64,000 nucleotides of DNA from Cyanophora paradoxa (GCA_004431415.1 QPMI01000417.1:124001-188000), one strand, 5' to 3'; shown: positions 46,084 to 58,757, counted from the stretch's first letter. The notes: generated from the letters alone by a model not told the origin. Made by a program: numbers and translations.

Positions 46084-47501
46084 ATGATCCTGGTACGCCC
46101 CTTGCTCGCCGAGAGCGCACCTGTCCGCCAGTGCGGCCGGCGGCTGACCGCTGCCGCCGCAGAACATAACCGACGGCGAAGTCTGGGACCTGCTCGACTG
46201 CGCAAAGAACTCTGCCGCTGATGTGGAGAAGGCCAGCGGCTGCGCCGGGAAGCTCACCAAGCTCGTGCGCTACGCACCCGCCGCCGGGCGGCGCTTCGCC
46301 CCGGCGCCGCTAACGCGCGCGCAGATCTCGGACAAGCAGCTGACTCTTGACGACCTGAAGAAGGTCGCGAACATGGCGACCCGCCCCGCGGACAAGCCCG
46401 CCGAGGCCGCCCCGGAGAAGCCCGCGGCGCCCCCGGCCGAGCCGGCGAAGGCCGCGGCTGAGCCCGCCGCCAAGCCCGCCGCCGAGCCCGCCGCTAAGCC
46501 CGCGGATGAGCCCGCTAAGCCCGCGGCCGAGCCCGCTAAGCCCGCGGCCGAGCCCGCTAAGCCTGCGGCCGAGCCCGCCAAGGCCGAGGCGACCAAGCCT
46601 GCCGAGGCGCCGGCAACTGAGGAGAAGCCGGCGGCGACTGAGGAGAAGCCGGCGGCGACCGAGGAGAAGCCGGCGGCGACCGAGGAGAAGCCGGCGGCGA
46701 CCGAGGAGAAGCCGGCGGCGACCGAGGAGAAGCCGGCGGCGACCGAGGAGAAGCCGGCGGCGACCGAGGAGAAGCCGGCGGCCACTGAGGAGAAGCCCGC
46801 TGAGGCGCCGGCGAAGACCCCCGAGGAACTGGCCGCGGAGAACGCCGACGAGGCCGCCGTGGTGCGATGATTTGAATTTGATTTGATTCGAGGGCGCTGT
46901 GATTTGATCCGGTGCGTCGGGGGGTACACAGATGGAGGCGCGCTCGTTCATCGACGACGGCCTCAAGCTTGCCCAGGACCACGTGGCGAGCCCCGACCCG
47001 GCCTAGCCGCGCTGCGCCGCGCCGCGCCGCGCCGCTCCGCTCACGGACCGGCCGGCCGGCCGCGCAGCTGCCGGCGACCAAGCAGGATTTCGCGAACGAT
47101 TTCCAGGACATGATCTGGGCTTTCAAGCGCTTCGTCGGGGTACGCCGCGCCCTCTCCCGCCCCCTCTTCGCCCCGCGTCTCTTCCCATCTTCCCTCGCCG
47201 ACCTGCCCCCTCGCAGCTGGCGCAGCTTGACCAGGAGGACCAGCAGGCGAGCCGCTCCTCGAAGCGACGCAAAGCGCGCGCGCCGCTTAAGCTCACGCGG
47301 GCTTTTCGTTCGCAGCTGGCGGAGGAGCTCGCGGCGGCGGCGTCCCCGAGCGGCGCGATGGCTATGGAGGAGTCGGCAGGTGGGACCCGGCAGGAGCCCT
47401 GCTTCCGCTCCTCGTCTCTCATTCTGCTTCGCCGCGCAGGCTGCGAGTCCGACTACTTCGTCGACGATGCGGCCGTCGAGCTGAACGAGCTCGCCTTCTA
47501 A
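46084..47501 (+). CDS. Hypothetical protein with nine ATEEKPA repeats
   Basis: No recognised family. Probable exons: 46084-46092 (only MIL), 46163-46264 (NITDGEVWDLLDCAKNSAAD ...), 46325-46861, 46932-46982 (MEARSFIDDGLKLAQDH), 47068-47139 (QDFANDFQDMIWAFKRFVG), from 47217 (LAQLDQEDQQ), then LAEELAAAASPSGAMAMEES and AGCESDYFVDDAAVELNELAF to TAA at 47499-47501. Phases agree at every join. The big exon carries Ala/Pro/Lys-rich runs (AEPAKPAAEPAKP) and nine 7-residue ATEEKPA units coded by near-identical 21-bp repeats. A segment at 47247-47315 is in frame but is bounded as a GC-AG intron, so it may or may not be coding. The ends look helical; the middle is likely disordered. Confidence 0.7.
46612..46800 (+). 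repeat. 21-bp tandem coding repeat, nine copies
   Basis: The unit ACTGAGGAGAAGCCGGCGGC varies mainly by ACT/ACC in the Thr codon. It encodes ATEEKPA. It is in phase with codons, so copy number variation would not shift the frame. Confidence 0.9.
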
Positions 47502-48145
47502 GCCGCGCGCCTTGTCTTGTGTGGCGGGCGACGCCCGCGCTCGATCCTGGTATTTGACCTTGTGAATATAGGAAGGAAGCCCTTGCTATGCGACTTCAGC
47601 AGCCGCCCAGCCAGGCGAGAGATTTGATCCGGGCGGGCGTGGCTGGGCGTCGACGCCCGCGCGCAACCGTCGGACTGCGCAAGTGCCAGCACAGCATTCA
47701 CGTGCACCGAATCACCGCTGATCGATCCGAGCCAAGAGCTACTGGAGGTTCAGCAGCGCTAACCGGTGCACGTGAGCCTCGAGCTCAGATCTAGAGTGGT
47801 CCACCTCGACGCAACCCTATGTGCAATCAACCGGGTACAGGCGCAATTGAGCTGCCACGAAGTTGCCAACGGGGCTCGAGCTGGAGCTAGGCAACAAGGG
47901 GTTATCCTATTCTCGACTCGGCGAGGCGCAGAGCGAGCCAATCTTGCAGCAGCGCGGCCCGGATCCCTCTCAGCACGCGCCGCATCGGCGCTTCCCTTCG
48001 AACAGTAGCTCACGCTCCGAGCATGACGGAGCTGCGCGGAGCGCAGCATGTACGTATGAGTAGCTAGACTAGTAGATGCCAGCGTAGATCGGCCGAGATG
48101 CTAGAGGTGGATCGGCAAACTGTCCGGCCGCGAGGTTGTAGGGGC
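47502..48145. other. Intergenic region without a supported gene
   Basis: It separates two genes on the same strand. Only short, unsupported open frames are present. The promoter of the large kelch gene should lie at the right end. Confidence 0.5.
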
Positions 48146-51100
48146 ATGTGGGCCGAACGTCGGCACCGGACCAGGCGGAGAAGTGCGCTCAAGGGAGCAC
48201 CGATCGGCCTTCCAACTTGCGTAGTGGCGCTGGCGCTGGCCGCGTTGATCGCGCCCGGCCTTGGCGCTTCCTGTGTATTCCAGTACGACGTAGAATCCCT
48301 ATGGGTCGGAGGATTCAACGCGTACTTCTTCATAACTTGCGACACGACAATCGGTGCGGCCGCCCGCCCGCACCCCGTGGCAGCGCCCGCGCCCGCCTTC
48401 GCTTACCACCTTGACTGCAGGTCCCGGCTACTCGATCTCCTTGACGCTGGCCTCGGGACAGGTGCGGGCGGGCCCGGCGCTTCTGCCGCCCGCCGCTTAC
48501 GCGCGCCCCCGCAGACGGCGTCGGGTTGGGGCGGCATCGCGTGCGCGCCGCAGATTCGAATCCTCGAGTCCTCTCCGCGCGCTCCCTTCTCAAGCTTTCG
48601 CGGGGCGCAGAGGGACGACCTGGTCGTGCACGGGCGCTTCCTGCGCTCTCTCCGTCGCCTCGGGGAGCTTCGCGCCGAATTTGATCGCCGGCGTGCGGTA
48701 CGTGGCGGGCGGCGCCACTCTCTCAGCCGTGTTCGACCCAGCAACGACGAACCCTTCCGCGATCCCGCGGCCGACGGCCGCGTCCGTCACGGGACCCGTC
48801 GCCGGCTCGCCGGCGACCGTACCCTGCTCCTTCCTCCCTGTGCCGGAGGGTGCGCCTTCTTACCCACCCGCCCGCCCGCCCGCCTCGGGCCGGCCTCACG
48901 CTGCCCGCCCGCGCCGCAGTGCGAAAGAACTGGCAGCAGCTGCTGCCCGCGAGCTCACCTACCCCCCGGCGCGGCCACTGCGGAGAGTTCGTGAACGGGT
49001 ACTTCGTTGCCGCGTTCGGCATGGACGAGTTTGGAATGTTCAACGACGAGGTCTGGACGCTCAACGTGAACGGTGCGGGCGCCGCGGCGCCGCCCCGCCC
49101 CCGCGCCCTCGCCCCCGCCGAAGGCAGGCCGGCGCGCCCCAGGAACGGTACCCATCTGGAGGCAATCGTGGCCCGCGGGCGGCCCGCCCGAGCCCCGAGC
49201 GAACGCGGCCTGCACCGCCGGCTCGGGTGCGCCCCCGCCTCGGTTCCCACGTGCTCGTCCGCTTAATCCCGTACCCCGGCAGGGGCGTACTGGAACTCCA
49301 TGTGGGTCTTCGGGGGGGAGGGCTTCTCGGGAAAGCTCGAGGACCTCTGGCGGCTTGACGTCACGGGGGGCTGTGCGCCGAGCCCGCACGAATCCTGTAC
49401 CCCCTCCTGATCGATTCGCCGGGCCGCAGCGACGGGTACGTGGACGTTCCTGGCGGGCATCGGCACCGCGCCCGAGGCCCGCTCCGAGGTGCCGCGTACC
49501 CCTCTCCCTCGGAAGTTTGGCCGCGTACCCTCCCTTTCTGACGCCCTCGCCAGGCGTCGCTCCGATTCGTCAAGGGCTGGCTCCTGTGCCTGCCCCCTCC
49601 CCCCCGCACCCGTACCCCGGCCCGCCTGATTCCCCGCAGCCTCTTCGGAGGGCTCCCCGTGTCGGGCGTACCCCTCTCCACGGTCCACTCTTTCAACCCG
49701 CTCGCGACAGAGTGGGCAGACGTTTCGGCCCCCGGGGGCCCCTCGGACCGCTACGGGCGCGCCTCCGCCCCGCCCCGCCCCCTCCTCCTCCTCTTCTCCT
49801 GACGCCACCCCGCAGAGCCGCCGCCTGGGCAACCGCAGGGGGTATCGCGATCCACGGCGGCAAGGACGCGTCGGGTACTCCCCTCAAGGACTCCTACCTT
49901 GCCACGCCCGGTACCCCCGGCCCTCTCTTCCCCCCCCCCCAACCTTCATTTAAGCGTACCCCCGGCCAGGGGCGACCGCGCTGTCGGCCGTGACGTGGAC
50001 CCCGCTGTTCGCGCTGGACGCGGCGGCGGCGGCGGCGGGGCCGGGGCCCCTCCCCTCTTACAGCGCGGCGGCAATGACCACCTTTTCCGGGAATCACGTG
50101 CGTCTAATTAGCACTGAAAGGAAGGACACCGTCCCGTTCCCGCCCGCCGCTGACCCGGATGGGCCCGTCCTGCCGCAGAACTGGCTGCTGCAGGGGCAGG
50201 GCGCGACGGCGGACCTGACCGAGGTCTGGTTCTTGTACCGCGACCCCGCCTCCGGTTCGTTCGTTCGTTCGCGCGCGGGGCGAGAGAGAGTTACATGGAA
50301 TGGAATGGCGGCCCCTGGGGGAACTTTCTCTTTCTTGGAGACACATAACGGCCCTTTCTTCTCAAAGAGATAGTACTAGCAACTCTTACACTAGTCTTCT
50401 CTTTAAAGACTAAGCCCCGCCCGCCCGCCCGCGCAGGGCGGCCTGCCTGGTCCTACGGTAGCGCGACGGCCGCGGCGCCCGCCCCCGCCGCCCGCTCCAA
50501 CCACGTCGCCGCCGCCGTACCCTGGAACGTCGGCCGGGGCCTCCTCTTCGGGGGGTACAGCGCTGCGACGGCCTCCGCCCTGAACGACCTTTGGTCCCTG
50601 GAGACGGGTGCGCCCCCCTTCGTCCACCCCTTTCGTCTCTCTCCCTCGCGTCGAAGCCCTTCGCCCGCCCTTCCGCCGCAGCGGTTGCGCCGTGCTCGAC
50701 GGCTACGCCTATCCAGCCGGGGGACCTCCTCAGCGGTTCCACTTTTGGCGCGACAAGCTGGATTGGACCGTGCGCGGCTCTCTTTTGAACAGAAACCTTT
50801 CCCGCGCGTATTCGAACCCGAACCTGAACCGGACGCAGGTACGTTTCCGGCGAGGCGTGGTTCTCGTTCGTGGCGCCCGCGAGCGGGATCGCGACCGCCT
50901 CAGCGTGCAACCCGGGCACCAACTTCGACACCTACATGTGGCTCCTCTCGTGCGCCGCCGGCCGCGCGAGCGAAGCGCGCCGTCGTTCGCACGTTGAGCC
51001 GCGGCGCCTTCGTGCGCAGGGCCGAGGCGTGCCCCACTGCCCACATAGTCGCGAGCGCCACCCTCGCGTTCAACGGTGCGCCGTCCCCGGAGGCGAAAGC

Positions 51101-54100
51101 GGCACCGTTCGTGTTCGAACCCGCATCCCGCAGACGACGACGCGGATTGCGCGTCGTACAGCCTCGCTTCCAAAGTCCAGGGCCAGGTCGTGGCGGGGGT
51201 ACAGTACTTCTTCGTCCTGGAGGGTTCGCGTTTAATCCACCCGCCGCCATTTTTCACCTGCGGCGTAGGCCCCGCCGGCCGCTGCTGATTCGGAATTCTA
51301 CCGGTGCAGGGTTCGAACCCGCCGAAGGCGATTACGCGATCTCGATGTCGTTCGTGGCCTTTACCCCCACGCCCTCCCCCACCCCGTCGCCCAGCGCGCC
51401 CCCAACCCAGACACCCTCCCCTTCCCCGTCCCCTAGCCCCAGCCCCACCCCCTCCCCCTCCCCGACCCCCAGCCCCTCCCCACCGAAACTCCTTCCCCTC
51501 CCCTCGGAAACTCCTTCCCCCTCCCCCTCGGAAACGCCGTCCCCCTCCCCCACGGAGACGCCCTCCCCAAGCCCCAGGTACCCCCTTCCCCTCTCGGCAT
51601 CGCGTTACCCCCCTGAGACCCCTACCCGCAGTCCCTCGGAGACGCCTACCCCCTCGCCCTCCGAGATCCCGTCGCCCTCTCCGACTGCGGAACCGAACGT
51701 TGTCGTACCCCCCTCGCCCACGCCCACGCCCTCGCCGACCGATCTGCGTACCCCCACCGCCAGCCCCTCTCCCTCCCCCCCTCCCGCCGCGGCCACACCG
51801 AGCCCATCGCCCTCCGGCACCCCCTTGACGGCCGCAACCGCCTCTCCCTCTCCCATACCCTCCCCCTCTCCCTCCCCCTCTCCCTTTCCCTCACCCTCCC
51901 CTTCTCCCTCACCCGGCGGCGCGGTCGCTCCTACCCCCGATCCGAGCGCGCGACCCGTCCCGTCCTCCTCCCCGTCCCCCTCCGCGACGCCAACGGCATC
52001 CTCCGCTGTTGTACCCGGGGCGCCCTCCGCCACCCCTACCCCCTCCGCGACCCCGTCGGGCCCCACGCCGACGGGTAAGCCCCCGTCCCCGACTCTCCCC
52101 CCCAAGAACAGCACGGGCCCCGCCGTCGCGGTACCCCCGGCCCCGACGATCCCTTCCCCTACCCCCACCGCCTCGCCCTCTCCGTCCCCCAGCCCCTCGC
52201 CGACGCCCACGGAGCTGCCGGCCGTACCCCCCGAGACTGTTAAATCGATGGCCGCTGCGGTGACGAGCGCCGTCTCGGTCTCCGCTGCCACTTCCGTCGC
52301 CATGAGGCGCGCCGCCCGCCCCGCCCCCCCCCTCCTCTCGCACTGACGGTTCTACAGCGTGGCGGCTAGCGTGGCTTCAAGTACCGCCGCGGGGGCCGCC
52401 GCCGGTGCCTCCGGCAACATCGGGGTACGAAGCGCTGAGTGATAGCAGGCTACCCCCCTCACTTCCTTCTCCCCTACCCCCCGCAGGGCCTCATCGGCTA
52501 CGTCCAGTGGATGGCGATCCTCAGGTGCCCACACCCCCTGCTCGATCCCCGTTCTTTGTGCTTAGGAGTACCCCCGGAAGCCTGCTCGACGTACCCCTCC
52601 CCGAGGAGTTCCTGGCCTTCTCAGACTCGTTCAAGTGGACCCTGATTCAGTTCTCGGTGCGTCCCCTTTCAGCCCCGCGTTCCGTACCCCCACTTCCCCC
52701 TTCCCGCCTCCCTCTCAACCCCCCCCCCCCCCCCCCCCCAGTGGCCGTTGAAGGACGATGACGGGTCGGACGGGATCAAAATCGGCGCTGCACCCCCCAC
52801 GGCCATCTCCTCCAAGCTGCCCATCGGTGGTACGGGCGGCGGAGGCGGCGGAGGCGGCGCCGGCGGCGCCGGCGGCGCCGGCGGTAGCAGCAACGCGACG
52901 CACGCGGCCCCGCCGGCGCGGGGCCGGGCGCGGCTAGCGCTCCTGCAGCTGACGCTGAATGTCACCGAAGCGGCGGAGGCCGCCGCCGCCGCCACCGCGC
53001 ACGCCGCCGACACCGCCCGAAAGGAGGCCGAGGTACCCCCCTTTTCATTGCTTGCCTTACCCTTCGCCCACCTTTTGACCCGGGGTACAGTACGCGCTGA
53101 TCAACAACGTGGCGGCGAACGGTCTCCTGGCCGCCGGCGTCGCCCTGGGCCACTACCTTATATACAGGTACCCCTACCCCGCCCGCCCCTGCGCCCGGCT
53201 GACCGATCCGCCTGCAGGTTCTTCCGGCTCCGCCGGCGCGGCACGAAGTCGGCGCGGGTGCGAACGAAGCGAAGCCTTCGCGCGCGCGCGCGCCTCCGAT
53301 CTGTGTACCCCTAACTCGCTCCCCCCCGCAGGTGTCGGACGAGTCGCTTCTACCCCCCAAGTCCCTCCAATTCCCCCGCCTGGAATTCGCGTTCATGACC
53401 GTGATCTACCAGGTTCGAATCCCGCCAGGCCGCTTTCGGTTCACCGCGCCCCCGCTGACCGCCCTTCTTTCGCAGGGCATGTGTATGACGGTCGCCGGCG
53501 TCTGGGCCGCGGGGGCCCGCTGGTGCGCAAATTTATGATCTCTAAGCCAATTCGCTAGTGCACGGTTTTTAGATTGCCACAAGATCCAGCGATAAAATGG
53601 GGCGGGGCACCGTCTTTGGGAGCCGCCTCGAGTTCGAATCCGGCGCAGGTACTTCTGCGTGGCGGCAGGGGCCGTGCTCCTGCTCGTTCCGGTGGGGTAC
53701 TCCGTCACCGTCATCGCCATCCTCTGGCAGGTGGCTGTACCCGCCCTCGGCTCTTACCCCCCTCTCCGACGCGAACCCGCGCTCAGCGACTGCGGCGGGA
53801 CCCTGTAATTCGCTTCCGGGACATGGGGGCGAGCGACGGGGAGGGTACAGCGAGCCCAACCGGCCGCGGGAGCCCCGACATCATCGCTATGAAAAAGTCG
53901 CTCTTTTTCCTTTCTTTTCTTCAGCTCCGCCACGAAATTCGATGCCTTACCCCCCTCGCCGCAGGCTTGCGTCGCGTACCCCGTCGACCCAGGGGCCGGC
54001 ATCGTCGAGTCCGCCCCCGCCTGAGGGTTTTGCCGCAGCCGTCGGCCTTGCCGCGCTCCGCGCCCGGTGCGGCCGGCTCGAACCTCCCTCACCTCTCTCC

Positions 54101-57100
54101 CCCGCCGAACTCATCGTACCCCGGCGCCGCGCGCGCAGGCTGGCGGCGCCGGCGGCGCCGAAGTACCTGGCGGCAGAGGGCAGCGGGGCGAGCTCCGGGG
54201 GCGAGAGCAGCGGGGGGGAGGGTCAGAGCCCCGGCACCTCAGACCTTCCCCTCGCCGGGCGCGGGGCGGCCGCCGCGGCTTCCGCCCTCCCGCCCCGCGT
54301 CCCCGGACACGCCGCGCCCCGCCGCGTGCGCCGCACGGCCAGCTCCGCGGTCTCGGGTATCCCCCAGGAGATGGAGGAGCTCTGCGGCGGCTCGGGCGCG
54401 GGGGCCGCCCGCGCCGTCTCAGATGACATTGCGGTCCCGCGGGGCCGCCGGCGGCCCGTCCGGCTCCCAGGAGCCGTCGACGCGGACCCGGGAGAGGGGT
54501 GGGGAGAGGACGAGGGCCGCGACGCGGAGGCGCCGGGGCCAGCGCCCGCGCCCGCGCGCCTGGACGCCCCCGCCGGACTCGGGTGGGTTCGAATCCGGGC
54601 GCCCCCGTTTTCTCCCCTCATTCGATCGGCCGCAGGGGCAGCTTCCGGCGGGCGGCGGCGGTCGCCGCGCGCGCGCCGCAGGCCCTCGGCGGGTCCATCC
54701 GGTCCCTGGGGGGCTCTTTCAAGCGGGCCGCCGCCCGCATCTCCGAAGTCATTTCGGGTACCCCCTTTCATCGATTCCCGCCCCAGAGCTCGGCGGGACC
54801 TGAGGGGGCGGTACCGCAGGCTCGTTCGGGAAGGGGCCCAAGCCAGCGGAGGCAGAGGCGACGGCCCGCGCTCAGGTGAGCCGCCTGAACGCCGCTCGGA
54901 TCGGGCGAGCGGCTCGATTCGATTCCGACGCCCCGCGCCGCAGGCGTGGCTGCTGGGGGGTAGCGACGACAGCGGGGACGAGGCTGTACCCCCCATGGCG
55001 ACCCGTATCCCCCTTGGGGAGCTGCCGAAGGCGGGAGTACCGGAGGTCGACCCCGGGGAGAGGAAGGGGCCCGTACCCCCGCCGCCCGCCCACCTCGCCC
55101 CGCGCCGCCCGCCCGCCCCCAGGCGCCCCGGCCAGCGGCCCACGTCAGTGCAAGCGGCGAGGGCGGAGGCGGCGGCGGCGGCGGCGGGGCGGCGCGCCCC
55201 GCCGCTTGCAGCCGCGTCGCCTCGGAGGGATGGCCAGCCCCTCCCGGCGCCGGCGGAGCACCCGGGCCCGATCGAGAAAGGGGGTACGAAACCCGACTCG
55301 CGGCCGGGTACCGCCGCCGGCCGCCGCGCGCGGTTCGGCGAGGACGAGGGCGTGGAGATGAGGTACCCCCTTTCCATCCCCTTCGCCTCTCTTCGCCCGT
55401 CCCCCCGTCCTGCCCCCGACTCTCTCAATCCTCAGGGAGATCCCTGCGCGCGACGTACCCCCCGAGAGCGAGGCCCGCGAGAAGAGCGTAGCTGACGCGA
55501 TCAGCGACGACGAGGGGACCACCGTCGAGGGGGGTACCACCGCCTCATTCAAGGTGCCCCCCCTTTCGCCATCTCTCCTTGTCCCTCCGGCCGACCCGCC
55601 CGCGGCCAGAGCTTTGCAGAGGACAATGGCGGGGACGACGATGAGGGGAGGGCGGGGGGCGAGGCCGGCGATTTGCCCTCGAGCCCCGAGGCCCCCGCCT
55701 CGGCTCACGCCGAGTCGGCCCCGAGCTCTCCCCCCCTGCCCCCGGCCGAGCGCAGGGGTACGCAGCTCCCGTCCCGTCCGATTCTTCGCCCACCGACTCG
55801 AACGCGTACCCCCGCAGTGCTCGGCTGGCGCGTGTCCTCCTCCGCGGCCGGCGGGCCGCTTCCGGTCGGGGGGGAGGAACCCGGAGACTCCTGGGAGGAC
55901 GCTGTAGCCCCCCTCGGTCCGCTCGCTCGCCCCTGTACCCCTCAGCCCCGCCGCCCCGCCCCGCCCCGCCCCCCTCCGACACGGAGCGAACGAGCAGGGC
56001 CCGGCGGGGAGAGCCGCTCGCCGTCTCCCGAGCGGGGGCGGCGCCAGAGAAGGGGCAAGCTCGATGGGACGGCGCCCTCGCTCTGCGTCTCCGAGGTCCG
56101 GAGGCTGTACCCCCCTTGCCTTCTTCCGTTACCCGGCCTGACCGGCCCTCGCTCAGCCGGCGGGCCCGGCGCCGCCCTCGCCGCGCGACGGGGAGGACGG
56201 GGCCGGGGCCGCGCGGGCCCTGGTCGGCCGCCGCCTCTCCAGCGCCGCTTCCTCCATCGCGGCCGAGGCCGCCGCCTCCCTTCTCGGGCCCCGCAAATCC
56301 GGCGCCGGCGCCGGCGCCAAGGGAGAGGCCAAGGCTGCTGCGGCCGGCACGCGCCTCTCGAGTGCGGCGTCGTCGGCGGCGGCGGAGGCGGCGGCGGCGC
56401 TCTTAGGGCCCCGCAAGTCCGGCGCCGGCGCCGGCGTGGCCCCCTCGGGCGTCTCTTCCCCCGCCCAGGTCCTCTATCCTCTGCTAGCCTTCCTCCTCCC
56501 CCCCCCCCCCCCCCCCCCGACCCACTTTCGCCGCAGTCGATCGCGGCGGTTCTCAGCCGGCTTTCATCCCCCGTCCAGAGCCTCGCCGTACCCCTCCAGG
56601 TCCGCTCGTTCCCCTACTCGCACCGCCTCCGTCCCCCTCTCCTCTTACACCCGGCCGGCAGCACCGGGCGCGGGTGGTGAGCCCGGCCGTGTCGGCGGCC
56701 TCCGTCGGGTCGGCCTCCAAGTGGGCCGCCGTCCGCAAGCAGGCGCGCGCGACGATCTGAATTAAGGATTCCTCGGGGATCCTGACTTTTGGGGGGGGTA
56801 CAGGTCGTGCGGAAGCCGTCGATGCTGCGCAACCCTTTTTACATCGTCGGTCCGCCCCGGGCCCCTTTTCCTCGTGTCTATTTTTAGATGCGCAGGCTTT
56901 TGTGGTTGACGCGCCGGCGCGCGCGCAGGCGAGTGGGGGCCGCGCATGCCAAAGGGCGTCACGTTGACGCCGGTGCGCCGTCCCCTTAGCCTCTTGGCTA
57001 CTCTCGACGACGTACCCCCCGCAGGAGGCGGCGGAGGCGCGGGCGGCCGCCGCGAACGACTTCGCGGCGCGCTTCGCCCCCCTCTTCGAGGTCCGCGTAC

Positions 57101-57984
57101 CCCCTCTAACCCCATGTACCCCCGCACCGACTGCTATTTTTAGAACTACCGGTACGGGCGGCTGGCCTTCCTCTTCTACGGCCTCGACCTCCTCAAGATC
57201 CTCTTCGTCGTGCGTACCCCTCTTCCCCGCACTTAAACTGCGTACCCCCCTCTCTGCACCGGAATCGCGTCGGACGGACTTGAGTGACTGAGCACGTCCC
57301 CCTCCGGCCTTCCACCCCGCCCCGCCCCGCCCCGCCCCCAGGCGCTCGTGCTGGGCCTGGTGCGGCACGGCCTCGCCCAGATCTGCCTCCTCCTCGCCCT
57401 CCAGGCGCGCCCGTACCCCCCTGTCGCTCCTCCCCCCCTCTTTCTTCTTAGCTCCCTTCGGGGGCAGGGGGTGACGATCGGCTACCTCGTGGCGAGCCGC
57501 CCCTTCCGCAAGCGATCCGAGAACATCATGCAGGTGCGGCCGCCGGGTCTGTCTGTCTTTAGGCTTGCACCGCTTGGTTACTTTTTGTGATCCTATGTAC
57601 TATAGCAGCCCCCGAGACCCGGCGCTGACTAACTGACGCCCTTTCCCCGTCAGATCGTGGCGAACGGGGGCCAGGCGGCGGTGTACGTCATCTGCGGCCT
57701 CATCTGGGCCCGCCGCATCTCCGACTCCCTCTCCACCGAGCTCATGATCAAGGCGCGCCCCCGCCCGCCCGCCCTTGCGTCGTGTCTCTTGTTGAATATT
57801 TCTCTTCACCTAAACGTCTAAGCTTCTATGCCTTAGCGTCAGAGCTCGACTAAGCTCCCTATAATCAGCGCCTCGGCGCCTGCCTTCACCTGACCCCGCC
57901 TGACATCAGATCATGTTCGCGGTGGCGCTGCTGCTCGGGGCCCACAACCTCGCCGGCCAGGTGCGGGCCGGGCGGGGGGTTGGG

Positions 57985-58024
<40 letters not shown>

Positions 58025-58757
58025 TGTCACAGAGAGGCCGGGGGTGCGGGGCTCGGGGGTTTGGCTAGGCGTCCTCGGCCTTCGTACCCGCCCCCGACGC
58101 CGGCCCCCCGCCGCCGCAGATCGTGGCCGCGCCGGCCCTCGTCCGCTCCATCATCGCCAAGATCCGCTCCCTCCGCGCCAGGTGCCCGCGCTGTAACCCC
58201 CCGCAGCTGCGGGCGTACCCCCCTCCCGGATCGCCGGGCCGCTGAATCGCCTTCTTTCGCTCGAAGCAACTCGTCGCGGAGCTCGCGGAGCATCGCGGAG
58301 GCGATGGCGGCGGAGCGGGAGCGCGCCCGCAAGCGCGGCGAGCTCCTCGCCACCGAGGCCGGCTTCGACCTGGGGCCCGGGCGCGCGGGCTCGGGTTCGG
58401 GTTCGGGCCCCGGCGGCGCCGGAGCAGACTCCGCCTTGGCCGTGGCTTTCCCCCCGCGGCCCGACTCCCCGCGCGCCCGGCGCGAAGCCGAGTCGGCCTC
58501 GGCCGCTGGCCAGGCGAGTTAGCTAGCTAGACAGCCCGATTCCCCGTGCGCGCGCCTCGAAGGCGGCCCGCGCCTCTGCTCACCGGCCTCGCGCGCGCGC
58601 GCAGGACCGCGCGGCGTTCGGCGAGCTGCAGCCGGCCACGTCGACGGCGTCCTCGCGCTCCCCGCCGGGCGCCGCCGCCTCCGCCACCGGCGCCGCCGCA
58701 GGGGCCACGCGGCGGGCGACGGGGCGGGACCTTAGGGTACCCGTCGCCTCCGCTTAA
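48146..58757 (+). CDS. Giant secretory-pathway protein: kelch ectodomain, Ser/Pro stalk, TRP-like multi-pass membrane region
   Basis: The start ATG at 48146 gives a signal peptide ([20 protein letters not shown]). A Cys-rich module follows ([20 protein letters not shown]) that resembles a CBM2-type carbohydrate-binding fold (inference). Kelch-like blades run from about 48.9 to 50.6 kb: [60 protein letters not shown] and [20 protein letters not shown]. At 50.7-51.35 kb lies a pre-peptidase-C-like module. A (SP)n/(TPSPSP)n stalk spans 51.36-52.23 kb. From 52.49 kb the sequence matches the pattern of algal and fungal TRP-like channels: [32 protein letters not shown], then helices at 53.09, 53.4, 53.65 ([19 protein letters not shown]), 57.15, 57.34, 57.65 and 57.91 kb. 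A roughly 3-kb Ala/Ser/Gly-rich cytoplasmic-looking insert lies between helices. The stop is near 58757. Introns are mostly GTACCCC or GTGCG-type. It could be two genes; no stop/start pair separates them. Confidence 0.65.
51361..52230 (+). repeat. Ser/Pro/Thr-rich stalk-coding low-complexity region
   Basis: One open frame encodes (SP)n, (TPSPSP)n and [13 protein letters not shown]-type repeats for almost 300 residues. Such stretches are typical of hydroxyproline-rich, glycosylated extracellular stalks in algae. It lies between the extracellular modules and the first membrane helix. Confidence 0.9.
57978..58022. repeat. Poly-G tract in an intron
   Basis: About 44 bases, almost all G, follow the donor GTGCGGGCC. 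Comparable poly-C tracts occur in introns at 3776-3807, 4290-4311, 52721-52739, 56501-56518 and intergenically at 60600-60624. Assembly length here is unreliable. Confidence 0.85.

Noticed and set aside
51332-52343. Gly/Glu/Val-rich minus-strand frames opposite the Ser/Pro stalk
   Set aside because: They are the antisense shadow of the stalk repeat; the plus strand connects kelch and membrane exons in frame.
31753-54600. GGTTCGAATCC sequences (31753, 53411, 53632, 54586) that match a tRNA T-loop
   Set aside because: At each site no acceptor, D or anticodon stems could be paired around it. Several lie at intron starts (GTTCGAAT). They look like TTCGAA palindromes within introns.
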